From Hymenobacter tibetensis (lineage in GTDB: Bacteria; Bacteroidota; Bacteroidia; Cytophagales; Hymenobacteraceae): a stretch of DNA of 64,000 bases. Location: assembly GCF_022827545.1 (NCBI RefSeq), contig NZ_CP094669.1, positions 2,880,001 to 2,944,000 of the forward strand, given 5' to 3'. Below the pieces are notes generated by a model. It worked only from the letters and a program-made list of their open reading frames with translations. It made no database searches and was not told the origin of the DNA. Numbering within the stretch: the first letter of the stretch is position 1; the number at the start of each line of letters is the position of its first letter. A program made the position numbers and the translations under genes. Below are positions 1 through 8,974 of the stretch, in pieces.

Positions 1-110
1 AGTATATGAAAACAAGTTTGTTGTAATTTATAGCCGCAAGGAGCAAGAAAGCAGCGAAATAATGCTTCCACCGAAGCGGTAGCGCCTCCTAGCTTCACTG
101 CCGCCCTAAT

Positions 111-545
111 TCAATGCCCACGCGACAATAACGCAATACCGCCCACAACCAGCAGCAGCCCCAACGCCTGCGGCCAAGCCAACGCCTCGCGCAGTACCAA
201 TACGCCTAATAGAGCTGTCAGCAGCACCGAGCCGCCTACAATAAGTGGCGTACCAACAGCAGCTGGCGCTCCTTTCGCGTACACGGCAAACGTCAGAATT
301 TCGGCCACGCCGATGCTCACACCCGCCAAGGCTGCCAGCGTGATGCCTCGGGAAGTAACTAAAGTAGCAGGTAGTGTCCCACGCAGGTAGAGCAGCAGCA
401 AGAGTCCCACACCGATCAGGGCAGCTACCACTTGCAGCACCACTGCTCCCACCATTTGGTGGATTTGACCGGATGCCGCTTTGATAAACAGGTTGTAGAG
501 CGCCATACCCAGCGCGGCGCAGGCAGCTAGCTGGAGCCAGTTCAT
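111..545 (-). CDS. Half-size EamA/DMT family transporter
   Basis: This is a small inner-membrane protein of 144 residues. It is almost entirely hydrophobic, with about four to five predicted membrane segments and the Gly/Ala-rich pattern of the EamA domain (drug/metabolite transporter superfamily). Full EamA proteins have two such domains (about 300 residues); this one has a single domain, so it probably works as a dimer. The substrate cannot be told from sequence. Its start codon overlaps the stop of the upstream DUF4259 gene by four bases (ATGA), so the two are very likely co-transcribed and translationally coupled. Confidence 0.8.
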   Translation of the reverse strand: MNWLQLAACAALGMALYNLFIKAASGQIHQMVGAVVLQVVAALIGVGLLLLLYLRGTLPATLVTSRGITLAALAGVSIGVAEILTFAVYAKGAPAAVGTPLIVGGSVLLTALLGVLVLREALAWPQALGLLLVVGGIALLSRGH

Positions 546-949
546 TCTTCGTCGGCGTCTTGGAGGCGGGTTAGCAGGTTTTGTTGCAGGCCTTGCCAGT
601 TGCTATACTCGTCGCCGGCTGCGCGCTGTTCCTGTAGCACCGACTTCTCCAGCACTACTTTCACTGCCTGCTCGGCCAGTTCGCGCAAATCCTCGCCATC
701 GGCATCAAGGTGCACAATGGCCGGAATCAGGCCGGGTGGCAAGTCTTGGGCCGGCTTGCCTAGGATAGCAGCCACTATTTCGGCGGCGGCCAAGGCCACG
801 CTAGCGTCATCTGCTTCTAGTTGGCCTTCTTCTTCGGCGGCCGTAGCCAGCGCCTCATATAGCACGGCCTCGTTGGGATTTTCCAGGAAGCTCTCGGCGA
901 AATCAGCCGCCGCGTCGTTGTCGAAAGTGTAATAGCTCCAAGTGCTCAT
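542..949 (-). CDS. DUF4259 domain-containing protein
   Basis: A 135-residue acidic soluble protein without signal peptide or membrane segment. The N-terminal pattern, with a W-x-x-x-x-F-D-N-D-A-A-x-D-F run in the first 18 residues, fits DUF4259. The function of this family is unknown; members are often found among SMI1-like and other immunity-type genes, which is family knowledge and not shown here. It is the upstream partner of the half-size EamA gene (ATGA overlap). Family assignment is from remembered motif similarity. Confidence 0.75.
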   Translation of the reverse strand: MSTWSYYTFDNDAAADFAESFLENPNEAVLYEALATAAEEEGQLEADDASVALAAAEIVAAILGKPAQDLPPGLIPAIVHLDADGEDLRELAEQAVKVVLEKSVLQEQRAAGDEYSNWQGLQQNLLTRLQDADEE

Positions 950-986
950 AGGGCGTGGTGAGATTGTTTCAAGCGGATATACGCCT

Positions 987-1439
987 TTACAAGTCGGCAG
1001 GCTGAAAAAGTATTGTGTCAGAACCTAAAGCAGCTTCTAGAATGCGCCAGTGGCATAGCTTAGCAGCAATCCACCGGTAATCGTTTTTATTAGATGAATC
1101 TATTTGCCACTCCATATTTTCAGCCCAATACAGTGTATCATTCTCCCAAAGGCAGACTGCTTCGAAAATCAGGCTAGCTGTGACATCAGAACTCTTTTCA
1201 TCCTGCACCCAATTAAAATCTACTACATCTTCAAATAGCATTTCTAGAACAGAATTCTCCTTAAACTGACTCTGAAACAATACTTTGACAAAGGTTTTAT
1301 TGTCAAAATGCATAGCTAGATGCTCGTCCACAAATTCACGGTTTTGTATCGCTAGCTCCTTGATACAGCTATCGTGAAAGCCCCTGAATGTCTGCATCAA
1401 GAAATCGGCATCTCCTTGATTTTTTATCGAAATCCACAT
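987..1439 (-). CDS. Hypothetical protein, possible immunity-like family
   Basis: A 150-residue soluble protein starting at an ATG at 1437-1439. It has a conserved-looking FHDSCIKEL stretch near residues 21-29 and a C-terminal W-x-x-A-K-L-C-H-W-R element. I recall similar uncharacterised proteins in Bacteroidota and Firmicutes, with a beta-rich core and no known catalytic motif. It lies between gpsA and the DUF4259/EamA pair on the same strand. Base composition is more AT-rich than its neighbours, which suggests it was acquired separately. No function is proposed. Confidence 0.65.
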   Translation of the reverse strand: MWISIKNQGDADFLMQTFRGFHDSCIKELAIQNREFVDEHLAMHFDNKTFVKVLFQSQFKENSVLEMLFEDVVDFNWVQDEKSSDVTASLIFEAVCLWENDTLYWAENMEWQIDSSNKNDYRWIAAKLCHWRILEAALGSDTILFQPADL

Positions 1440-1459
1440 AGCATGTAAAGCTGAGCACT

Positions 1460-2449
1460 TTACCTGAACTTCTCTTTCAGCAGTTCCAACTCTACGGCTG
1501 GCGAAATCTTCTCGTACAGAATATGATAGGCTGCCGACGTGATGGGCATGGGCACCATCAGCTTGCGGTTCAACTCGTAAATGCTTTTCACGGCATAGTA
1601 TCCTTCGGCAATCATGTTCATTTCCAACTGTGCCGACTTCACCGAGTAGCCACGGCCCACCATATTGCCGAAAGCTCGGTTACGCGAAAACTGCGAATAG
1701 GCCGTTACAAGCAAGTCGCCGAGGTAGGCGGAGCCGGATAGGTCGCGGGGTTGGGGGTTGAGGGCGTGCACGAAACGGCGCATTTCCTGGATGGCATTGC
1801 TCACCAGCACCGCCTGAAAATTGTCGCCGTAGCCAAGGCCGTGCGCTATGCCAGCAGTCAACGCTATAATGTTCTTCATCACCGAGAAATACTCGATGCC
1901 GTCGAGGTCCTGGGCGGGATTGGCTTTCACGTAGCGGTTGCGCAGCAGGCGGCAGAAATCCTCGGCCAGCACCGAATCAGGCGAGCCGATAGTGAGGTAG
2001 CTCTGCTTTTCAAAAGCCACTTCCTCGGCATGGCACGGCCCTGCTACCACCCCAATCTGCGTGTGCGGCACCCGAAACCGCTCAGCGACGTAGTCGGTTA
2101 CCAGCACGTTTTTGCCTGGTATCATGCCCTTGATGGCCGAAATAATCCGCTTGTTGCGCAGCGCGTCGCGGTCCAGCTTGTCAAGTACGGCTTGCACAAA
2201 AGCCGCCGGCACGGCTAGCACCAGCCAATCAGCTTCGCGCACAACCTCTTCCAAGTCGGTGGAAGGAAAGACGCGGGTTAAGTCGTGGGCTACCGACGAG
2301 AGGTAGCGCGGATTGTGCCGGGTGCTGCGCAGGTGTTGCACGTCGTCTTTCGAGCGCAGCCACCAGCCTACCCGGGCTCCGTTTTCCGACAAAATCTTGG
2401 TGAGAGCAGTGGCCCAGGAGCCGCCGCCGAGCATGGCTATTTTTTCCAA
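1460..2449 (-). CDS. gpsA: NAD(P)H-dependent glycerol-3-phosphate dehydrogenase
   Basis: GpsA reduces dihydroxyacetone phosphate to sn-glycerol 3-phosphate, the backbone for phospholipids. The 329-residue protein has the usual family length. It starts with the Rossmann loop GGGSWATAL (residues 8-16), has the GPCHAEE segment (137-143) and the catalytic lysine in VMKNIIAL (K192), followed by the GLGYGDN loop. The ATG at 2449 is directly before the Rossmann strand, so the start is well placed. The enzyme is cytosolic and normally essential. It is separated from the upstream efflux genes by a hairpin at 2549-2583. Confidence 0.96.
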   Translation of the reverse strand: MEKIAMLGGGSWATALTKILSENGARVGWWLRSKDDVQHLRSTRHNPRYLSSVAHDLTRVFPSTDLEEVVREADWLVLAVPAAFVQAVLDKLDRDALRNKRIISAIKGMIPGKNVLVTDYVAERFRVPHTQIGVVAGPCHAEEVAFEKQSYLTIGSPDSVLAEDFCRLLRNRYVKANPAQDLDGIEYFSVMKNIIALTAGIAHGLGYGDNFQAVLVSNAIQEMRRFVHALNPQPRDLSGSAYLGDLLVTAYSQFSRNRAFGNMVGRGYSVKSAQLEMNMIAEGYYAVKSIYELNRKLMVPMPITSAAYHILYEKISPAVELELLKEKFR

Positions 2450-2548
2450 CTAGGTAACAGGTAACAGGTGGCAAGGAATAGGGCCGCCGCGCGGCCGGAG
2501 CCGGTCCAGACGCCCTACTCCTCAAATGTGCGAAGTTTCCTTAATAGA

Positions 2549-2583
2549 CAAGCCCTTGACGCATATCAATCGTCAAGGGCTTG
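2549..2583 (+). terminator. Hairpin with U-tract between gpsA and the adaptor gene
   Basis: A perfect 13-bp inverted repeat (CAAGCCCTTGACG with a 9-base loop) is followed on the + strand by TTTTTCTTTC. On the - strand, where the flanking genes run, the T-run is weaker. It can still separate the efflux operon from gpsA. Confidence 0.7.
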
Positions 2584-2651
2584 TTTTTCTTTCAAGTTGG
2601 GTTCAGCAAACAATACGCTGCTGTACTCAAGCGAACTGCCTAGGCAGCAGT

Positions 2652-4058
2652 CTAGTTGTTGTCTTCCGGCCCTTCTTTCAAGGCCTCTTTGTTGAGGCTT
2701 TTGGCGTCCTTTATTACAACAGGCATATCATCTTTCAGGGTCTTAGCAACCGCCCGGAAGGGGCCGCTTACCACCTGAGCACCCGCTTGCAAGCCACTTA
2801 GAATCTCGATGTTCTGGAAGTCGCTGATACCGGTTTTGACGGGCGTCATCACCGCTTTGCCGTTTTTAATCACGAACACCACTTCCTGCACGGCCGCCGC
2901 CTTGGGAGTTGGAGTTGCTTCGTTGGCCGCGCCCCCCCGGCTCACCCGTACACCCGGCGCCTTATTAGAGTCTTTACTCTCGGTCATGGCGCTATCCGAA
3001 CGGGTGGTGACGGCCGCGAGAGGTACACTCAACACGCCCGTTTTGCGGTTGGTAATAACGTCTACGGAGGCCGTCATACCGGGCCGGAACGGCACCACGG
3101 TGCGCCCGTTGGTGGTGCGCAGCAAGTGCCGATACGAGTCCGGCAGCAACCGGATGCGCACTTCGAATTCGGTAACTGCTTCAGCCGTCAGGGCGTCTTT
3201 GGCGGTATTGGCAATGCTGGTTACGAGGCCGCGAAACTTCTCGTCCTTGCTGGCATATGAATCCACTTCCACGATGGCTGAGTCGCCGAGCTGCACGTTG
3301 ATGATGTCGTTTTCATTCACGTTGACCCGCACTTCCATGGAGTTCAGGTTGGCGATGCGCATGATTTCGGTACCCGCCATCTGCGACGTACCTACTACCC
3401 GCTCGCCTTTCTCCACGTTGAGCTTGCTTACAGTGCCACTTACGGGCGCGTAAATGGTGGTTTTGTCGAGGTTGCGGCGGGCTTCTTCCAACCCGGCCTG
3501 GGCGCTCTGTACGTTGCTTTGCGCGGCCCGGATACTCTGCCGCGCACTGTTTAGCTCTTCCTGCGACGCTTCGTAGGCTGCTTTCGCCGCCTCATAATCT
3601 GCCTGCGAAATCACCTTCTGCTTGTAGAGCGACGCATTGCGGCGGTACGTTAGCTCGGTTTGTTTGGCATTGGCAATCAGCTGTTGTAGCCGGGCCTGGG
3701 TCTGGCCTACGTTGGCCCGCTGCGAGTTCACCGCCGCCGACTGCTGGTTGACCATGGCCTGGTAGTTATCGGGACGAATGCGGAGCAGCAGTTGGCCCTT
3801 CTTCACCGAATCTCCTTCCTGCACATACAACTGAATAATCTCCCCCGATACGTCGGGCGAGATTTTCACTTCTGTTTCGGGCTGCACCTTGCCTGAGGCA
3901 CTAACCTGCTCCACAATGTTGACCGTGGTGGCCTTGGCGGCCGTTACCTCCGTACCGGCTGGCTTACCTATCCAGCCCTGCTTTTTGCCCACCATAAAGC
4001 CGACAACAAGCACCAAGACAAGGCCCAGCAGAATATAGAGTAAGCGGTTGTTCTTCAT
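2652..4058 (-). CDS. Efflux periplasmic adaptor subunit (MacA/HlyD-like)
   Basis: A membrane-fusion protein linking an inner-membrane transporter to a TolC channel. The 468-residue protein has one N-terminal anchor (about residues 7-24) and a split biotinyl-lipoyl-like domain (first half near 'VSASGKV...ISPDVSGEI'). A long alpha-helical hairpin rich in Gln/Ala follows at about 95-200, then the second lipoyl half 'TIYAPVSGTV' and beta-barrel domains. A Thr/Pro/Ala-rich loop near 365-385 interrupts the membrane-proximal domain. It is 90 bases downstream of a TolC gene on the same strand. The MacB-type ABC permease usually found next to such genes is not present; gpsA follows. Confidence 0.9.
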   Translation of the reverse strand: MKNNRLLYILLGLVLVLVVGFMVGKKQGWIGKPAGTEVTAAKATTVNIVEQVSASGKVQPETEVKISPDVSGEIIQLYVQEGDSVKKGQLLLRIRPDNYQAMVNQQSAAVNSQRANVGQTQARLQQLIANAKQTELTYRRNASLYKQKVISQADYEAAKAAYEASQEELNSARQSIRAAQSNVQSAQAGLEEARRNLDKTTIYAPVSGTVSKLNVEKGERVVGTSQMAGTEIMRIANLNSMEVRVNVNENDIINVQLGDSAIVEVDSYASKDEKFRGLVTSIANTAKDALTAEAVTEFEVRIRLLPDSYRHLLRTTNGRTVVPFRPGMTASVDVITNRKTGVLSVPLAAVTTRSDSAMTESKDSNKAPGVRVSRGGAANEATPTPKAAAVQEVVFVIKNGKAVMTPVKTGISDFQNIEILSGLQAGAQVVSGPFRAVAKTLKDDMPVVIKDAKSLNKEALKEGPEDNN

Positions 4059-4148
4059 GAAAGCAAAACTGAGTGACTAAAGAGAGAGTGGAGAATAACA
4101 AAGCAGCGTTCAAGCAAAAGTACTCAGCGGCTCAGTTAATCAGCTATC

Positions 4149-5684
4149 CTAAAGTGCAAGTGGGCGGCCCTGATAGAAATCCAGCACCTTACGGCGGAAA
4201 ATAAACTGGTATTTATTCTGAATCATCGTCGATTCGGCACCCGCCAGGTTGTTTTTGGCGATGTTGAACTCCGTGCCGTTCAGCAAGCCGTTGTTGAAGC
4301 GGATTTCCGCGTTGCGGTAGGCGGCCGTCAGGGCTTCCACCTGCCGCTTCGAGGAAGTGAACTGGCGTTGAGCCGCAAGGGCATCGGCGGCCGCTTGCTG
4401 AATGTTCTGCCGCAACGTCAGGCGGGTTTGCTCGGCTTGCAGTTCGGCTTGTTGGGCGGTTACCTGGGCCCGCTGCACATTGGTACGCGCCTGGAAACCG
4501 TTCAGAATAGGAATGTTAAGATTGAATTGCAACTGCCGGCCAATGTTGTCCTGCAATTGATTAGAGAACTTCGCTGGCAAAAACTCCACCCGAGGCTGCC
4601 GAGGCTGCAGCACCCCAAAGCCCGTGAACTGGCCGTTGTCGAGGCGTACGACCGGAATAGGAACCGCCTCGGTGGAGTCGCCGCTGAATACGCGAGCCAG
4701 CCGCGACGACGAGAAACCCGTGAACACACCAGCGGCAAAGGTGAGCCGCGGCAGGTACGCGCCCTTCGCTACATCCACGCCCATTTGCGCGGAACGCACG
4801 CGCAGGTCGGCCGCTTTTACGTCGGGCTGTAGCCCCAAAGCTGTTTCGTAGATAGCACTCGGCTCGGCATCGTAAGCGGCTTGGTCGTCGGGGTCAGCCA
4901 GAGCTGGCATGTCAATGCGAAAAGCCGCCGCGCCGGCAGCATCTAGGTTAAGCAACTGAATCAGAGTGAGACGAGCCAAGTCGCGCTGATTCTGAGCCGT
5001 AATAACCGTTAGCTCATCGGAAGCCAATTGGGCCTGGCTGTCGAGCAGGTTGCTTTCCGGCACCGAGCCAGCTTTGAGCAGCTTGCGGGTACGCTCCACC
5101 TGCTGCTGGGTGCTGTTAAGCCGAGTTTGGTTGGTACGAATCAACTCCTCCGACAACAGTAGCTGCAAGTAGGCAGAGGCCACATTCAACGACAAATCGT
5201 TGCGCGCCTTCTCTACATCGCCTTGGCTAGCCTGCAAGTCCAGGGCGTTCCGCTTCACAGTGTTGCGCAGCTGGAACCCCGAAAAGAGCGTAACCTGCGA
5301 GAAGGCCGAGAAGTTGTTGGAGCGAATAGTTTGACTAACGAAGTCGTTGGTCAGAGGATCCAGACCAGTACCGTAGTTCCAGGTTTGGCTACCGCTTAGG
5401 TTGAAAGTAGGTAGCAAGGCCCCCCGCCCCGCCCGCTGCGTCACTTTGCTGGCCTCTGCATTCAACTGCGACTGCCGAACCGTCAAGTTGTGCTCCAGGG
5501 CATAATTGACAGCACTTTGCAGCGTGAATGGTGCGCCAGCAACCGCAGTTGGCTGGGCTAACGTGCCGGCGGGCGGCTGGGCCGGCGGGGTAGTTTGGGC
5601 CAACACGGGCTGAACTACGTGCGTTAGCAGCGTAGTGGTCCCTACCAGAGCCAGCAAACGGGTCAGCGTAGCAGTTGATTTCAT
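4149..5684 (-). CDS. TolC family outer-membrane efflux protein
   Basis: An outer-membrane channel for tripartite efflux or secretion. The frame is open from 5750, but the ATG at 5684 (residue 23 of the longer frame) is preferred because it gives a clean signal peptide, MKSTATLTRLL followed by a hydrophobic stretch and a cleavage site near VLAQ. The mature part has two tandem outer-membrane efflux repeats, with long Gln/Ala-rich helices and N-x-L-N-L/GS-x-P turns (for instance 'LLKAGSVPESNLL', 'RFNNGLLNGTEF'). It precedes the MacA-like adaptor and is probably in the same operon. Confidence 0.92.
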   Translation of the reverse strand: MKSTATLTRLLALVGTTTLLTHVVQPVLAQTTPPAQPPAGTLAQPTAVAGAPFTLQSAVNYALEHNLTVRQSQLNAEASKVTQRAGRGALLPTFNLSGSQTWNYGTGLDPLTNDFVSQTIRSNNFSAFSQVTLFSGFQLRNTVKRNALDLQASQGDVEKARNDLSLNVASAYLQLLLSEELIRTNQTRLNSTQQQVERTRKLLKAGSVPESNLLDSQAQLASDELTVITAQNQRDLARLTLIQLLNLDAAGAAAFRIDMPALADPDDQAAYDAEPSAIYETALGLQPDVKAADLRVRSAQMGVDVAKGAYLPRLTFAAGVFTGFSSSRLARVFSGDSTEAVPIPVVRLDNGQFTGFGVLQPRQPRVEFLPAKFSNQLQDNIGRQLQFNLNIPILNGFQARTNVQRAQVTAQQAELQAEQTRLTLRQNIQQAAADALAAQRQFTSSKRQVEALTAAYRNAEIRFNNGLLNGTEFNIAKNNLAGAESTMIQNKYQFIFRRKVLDFYQGRPLAL

Positions 5685-5762
5685 CTTGACAGCTTGAAGT
5701 AATAAGGTCTTGGAAGGCAGAGGTGAAGGCAGGTCTACATCCGAGGCCATGCCATGCAGCAG

Positions 5763-6443
5763 CTAATCTATGGTTGGAATATAGGTCACGCGGTGCACCC
5801 AGCTCAACTGGCGCAGGTAGGCCAGCGTCACATCTTTGATGCTGGAATCCATCTCAATGAACTGCCGAGCTACGTCGTTTTTTCCCTTGCGTGATACCAG
5901 CATCGTGGCAATGTTGCAGTCGTCGTGCGCAATGACGGAGGCAATGAAGGCAATAGAGCCCTTGGCATCGTCGGCATCAAGAATGAGCGTGTGCAGGCTG
6001 CCAGAGAAGTCGGACGGGAAGCCGTCTACCTCCACAATGCGGATGACGCCGCCCCCGCGGCTTTGGCCTACTACCTCCACGACGTGGCCAGTACGCTCAT
6101 CGCGCAACTGCACTTTAATGGTGTTGGGGTGCATCGTAGACGCGTTGCCTACGCCCTGAAACGTGTACTGCAAGCCGGCTTCCCGCGCATGATCGAAGGC
6201 TTCGCGGATGCGCACGTCGTCGGTGGTCATGCCCAGCAGGCCCGCCACAATGGCGCGGTCGGAGCCGTGCCCTTCGTAGGTGCGGGCAAAGGAATTGTAG
6301 AACGTGATGGTAGCGTGGGTCGGTACGCTACCCAGAATACGGATTGCGGCGCGGGCAATGCGCACCACGCCCGCCGTGTGCGAGGAACTGGGCCCGATCA
6401 TGACCGGTCCAATCATGTCGAAAATACTGCTTTTCTCAGCCAT
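5763..6443 (-). CDS. sdaAB: L-serine ammonia-lyase, iron-sulfur-dependent, beta subunit
   Basis: This is the beta chain of the two-subunit Fe-S L-serine dehydratase, which converts L-serine to pyruvate and ammonia. From the ATG at 6443 the product is 226 residues, beginning MAEKSSIFDMIG. It carries the family signature GPVMIGPSSSHTAG near the N-terminus and an ACT domain in the last 75 residues ('SIAFIASVIAHDDCNIATM'). The frame is open further upstream to 6518, but that extension has no family similarity. The alpha subunit with the Fe-S cysteines is not in the window. The gene is divergent from tryptophan 2,3-dioxygenase across about 200 bases. Confidence 0.93.
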   Translation of the reverse strand: MAEKSSIFDMIGPVMIGPSSSHTAGVVRIARAAIRILGSVPTHATITFYNSFARTYEGHGSDRAIVAGLLGMTTDDVRIREAFDHAREAGLQYTFQGVGNASTMHPNTIKVQLRDERTGHVVEVVGQSRGGGVIRIVEVDGFPSDFSGSLHTLILDADDAKGSIAFIASVIAHDDCNIATMLVSRKGKNDVARQFIEMDSSIKDVTLAYLRQLSWVHRVTYIPTID

Positions 6444-6643
6444 AAGACAGGGTAAAGGTATCAGATTCGACGGGGATACCAAGGGACAAACAACCGGTGC
6501 ATTTTCCAGCGGCAGCACCCGGGAACATGCTGTCTGTAGGATAGATGCTGCGTAGCCTGCTGGGGTTGCCCGGGCCTCGCCGATTCGTTGGCTTTTTCGT
6601 TCTTTGTGCCGTAATCACCCACGCCGCCCACGTATTTTTTCTC

Positions 6644-7624
6644 ATGCCTACCCCCCAAGACGAGTTTCCGGAAGCCGTATGGAGCCAGCTACGCCGGCTG
6701 CAGGAAAAGTATAGTGCCGACGGCCAAGACCTGGCCGCCTATCTGGAAGGGCTGTACTTCGCTGACTACATCAACTACTGGGACTACATCAACCTCGATA
6801 CCCTACTTAGCCTGCAACGCCCACTCACCAAGATTCCCGACGAGCGAATCTTTATCATGTACCACCAGATTACGGAGCTTTATTTCAAGCTCTGCCTTTG
6901 CGAGTACGAGCAGATAGGCGAATTGCAGCACCCCACCCTACAAGAGGTGGTGCTACGAGTAGGCCGCATCAACCGCTACTTCGAGAACCTGATCGACTCG
7001 TTTGATGTGATGGTGGATGGCATGGACAAGCAGCAGTTTCTGCAGTTTCGAATGTCCCTGATGCCTGCTTCGGGCTTTCAATCGGTGCAGTATCGCATGA
7101 TTGAAATTGCTAGCACCTCGCTCGACAACCTGCTGGACAAAGAAAAACGGCGGCTGCTCGGGGAGGCCGCCGCTCATGATGAGTTGCTTGGCTGCATCTA
7201 TTGGAAGGCTGGAGCAACGATTGAAGAGAGTGGTGTCAAAGCTTTAACGCTCATTCAGTTCGAAGAAAAATACACCCAGCAGCTCGCTACCCACGCCGCT
7301 CATTACCGCGACCGGAATGTGTGGAGCGTGGTGCAGCGCTTACCTGAAGAAGACCGGCAGCATCCGCGCTTGCTGCGCCAACTCAAGCAACTGGATGTGA
7401 ACGTGAATGTGAATTGGCCCCTAATGCACTTCAAGTCGGCCGTGCGCTACCTGGAGCGGGACCCTACTGCATTAGCAGCCACCGGCGGCACCAACTGGAA
7501 GAAGTACCTGCCTCCCAAGTTCCAGCGCCGCATCTTCTACCCCCAGCTCTGGAGTGCTCAGGAATTGGAAGACTGGGGAAAAGGCTGGGTGGAAAGCGTA
7601 CTAGGCGACGAGCCACGGGCGTAG
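6644..7624 (+). CDS. kynA: Tryptophan 2,3-dioxygenase
   Basis: A heme enzyme opening the indole ring of L-tryptophan to N-formylkynurenine, the first step of kynurenine catabolism. The 327-residue product from ATG 6644 contains the family motifs YWDYINLDTLLSLQ, MYHQITELYFKL and SGFQSVQYRMIEI, plus a C-terminal GGTNWKKYL close to the substrate-loop GTGG motif. The frame is open from an ATG at 6545, but those 33 extra residues are unlike the family and would add a spurious hydrophobic segment. No other kynurenine-pathway gene is in the window. The convergent terminator at 7880-7924 ends the transcript. Confidence 0.93.
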   Translation: MPTPQDEFPEAVWSQLRRLQEKYSADGQDLAAYLEGLYFADYINYWDYINLDTLLSLQRPLTKIPDERIFIMYHQITELYFKLCLCEYEQIGELQHPTLQEVVLRVGRINRYFENLIDSFDVMVDGMDKQQFLQFRMSLMPASGFQSVQYRMIEIASTSLDNLLDKEKRRLLGEAAAHDELLGCIYWKAGATIEESGVKALTLIQFEEKYTQQLATHAAHYRDRNVWSVVQRLPEEDRQHPRLLRQLKQLDVNVNVNWPLMHFKSAVRYLERDPTALAATGGTNWKKYLPPKFQRRIFYPQLWSAQELEDWGKGWVESVLGDEPRA

Positions 7625-7943
7625 CGTGTCACGTGCGCTTTGGGCGGGACAGTAGTACAGCACAACCAGACTAGCAAACAGGTTAGGAAGAGACTAGTGG
7701 CTGTAGCGGCAACACGGGGTGGAATCCAAGTCTGCATCTGCATTTTAGAGTAGAGGCCTCTAGTGAACCTGAGAGAGCTTCCATTCCGGTTACGGTCGGT
7801 ATTGCCAATTAACTCATCCACGGCTTGCTGAAAGGCAACACGTATAAACGGTAGCCTAGTATGCGTTGATCAGTATATAAAACAACAGGGCCACCGTTTC
7901 CTAGAAACGGTGGCCCTGTTGTTTAGCCTATTTTCGGCGGTTG
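7625..7943. other. Intergenic stretch without a supported gene
   Basis: No credible coding frame is seen between the dioxygenase and DUF2911 genes. The only structured element is the hairpin at 7880-7924. Confidence 0.6.
7880..7924. terminator. Bidirectional terminator between convergent genes
   Basis: A 20-bp perfect inverted repeat (AAACAACAGGGCCACCGTTT and its complement, 5-base loop) lies between the 3' ends of kynA (+) and the DUF2911 gene (-). It ends in T-runs in both directions. Confidence 0.88.
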
Positions 7944-8471
7944 TTACTTTACAGTGAAAGCAGCCTGCGTGTTTTCCCAGGCCATCGTTACGGTGCCGGC
8001 TTTGTCGGCGGCTATGGTGAACTGCTCAACGGGTTGCGCCGTTTTAGTTGGCTTCACTTTCACGCGTAGCGCGTCTTGCTTCTCATCGTATTTAAAGGCG
8101 CCCCACTGCTTGGCCGTCTTATTGAAGATGATGGTCCACTCCTGCTCGCCGGGGATGGTGAACAATGCATAGGTGCCGGCTGGTAGCGCCTGACCATTGA
8201 TTTTGACGGCTTGCTTGGCTTCGAACGTGGTGGCCTCGTTGGCACCGGTGCGCCACACCTTACCGTAGGGCTCTAGCTCACCGAATATCTTGCGGCCCTT
8301 CATCGAAGGACGGCTGTACTCGATAGTGAAACCAGGACCCGCCACGGTAGCCATTGGGCTTGGACGCTTGGACTTGTCTTCCGGCATTTTTGTTTGGGCG
8401 AAGGCACTGTTACTACCGAGTAACAGCAGCCAAACAAAAACAAGCAGAAATTTAGAAGTGTGGTTACGCAT
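7944..8471 (-). CDS. DUF2911 domain-containing secreted protein
   Basis: The ATG at 8471 gives a 175-residue protein with a signal peptide (MRNHTSKFLLVFVWLLLLG, cleavage after SAFA). The mature part is a DUF2911 domain: 'SPMATVAGPGFTIEYSRPSMKGRKIFG', then 'WRTGANEAT', 'LPAGTYALFTIPG' and 'EWTIIFNK'. The family is common and uncharacterised in Bacteroidota; it is a beta-sandwich expected in the periplasm or at the surface. The frame is open upstream to 8570 but that region has no signal-peptide logic. It is monocistronic, ending at the bidirectional terminator. Confidence 0.92.
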   Translation of the reverse strand: MRNHTSKFLLVFVWLLLLGSNSAFAQTKMPEDKSKRPSPMATVAGPGFTIEYSRPSMKGRKIFGELEPYGKVWRTGANEATTFEAKQAVKINGQALPAGTYALFTIPGEQEWTIIFNKTAKQWGAFKYDEKQDALRVKVKPTKTAQPVEQFTIAADKAGTVTMAWENTQAAFTVK

Positions 8472-8697
8472 GACGGTAATGTGGAAGGGTTGGGAAAAAG
8501 TGAACGAGAGCATGATAGTATAGGCACAGACGCTATTTTCAAAACAAAGACGTATGCCCGACAAGCGCAAGGCAAATAACCTGCCACGCAGCGGTGGGGC
8601 CCTGCTTGAAACGCCGTGTTAATGATGCAGCCCCCTGTTCGAGAGGCCACCGGACGGACGCAAACACCTATACCAGGTGGAAGTTGAGCTTACAACC

Positions 8698-8705
8698 TAC
8701 CTTTG
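8698..8705 (+). promoter_or_regulatory. Bacteroidota -7 element before the riboswitch
   Basis: TACCTTTG matches the Bacteroidota -7 consensus TAnnTTTG and lies about 35 bases before the riboswitch aptamer. A convincing -33 TTG at the usual spacing is not seen, so this is tentative. Confidence 0.5.
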
Positions 8706-8740
8706 CCCCTTGTTGTTCTTTGTTCGATTTGAATTCAGAC

Positions 8741-8935
8741 GGCGAAAGGTTTTCGGGTAATACCGAAATGAAAAGGGAACCGGGTGTAAATCCCGGACAG
8801 TCGCGCTACTGTAAGTAACGAAGAGTTTTCATCCTAGCAAACCCATTGGCTGGCACCAGCTGGCTGAGAAGGGAGGTGAAAACGTTACAAGTCAGGAGAC
8901 CTGCCTTCCGCTGAGTTGATAAGGTTGCCTTCGCG
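8741..8935 (+). promoter_or_regulatory. Cobalamin (B12) riboswitch
   Basis: The aptamer core is unmistakable. AAAGGGAACCGGGTGTAAAT is at about 8771, followed by CCCGGACAGTCGCGCTACTG and, at 8889-8905, the B12 box AAGTCAGGAGACCTGCC. A GGCGAAAGG at 8741 can pair with CCTTCGCG at 8928-8935 to close the outer stem. Such elements bind adenosyl- or methylcobalamin and usually repress B12 transporters or B12-independent isoenzymes. Here the first confident gene downstream is an acyl-CoA thioesterase at 9094, and no cobalamin gene is in the window. Confidence 0.93.
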
Positions 8936-8974
8936 AAAAAGGTCCTTGTTGGGTGCTGAAAAGCTGTGTGAGCA

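Noticed and set aside
6545..6643. N-terminal extension of tryptophan 2,3-dioxygenase from an upstream ATG
   Set aside because: It adds 33 residues with a hydrophobic run unlike any dioxygenase, whereas the ATG at 6644 gives a family-like start.
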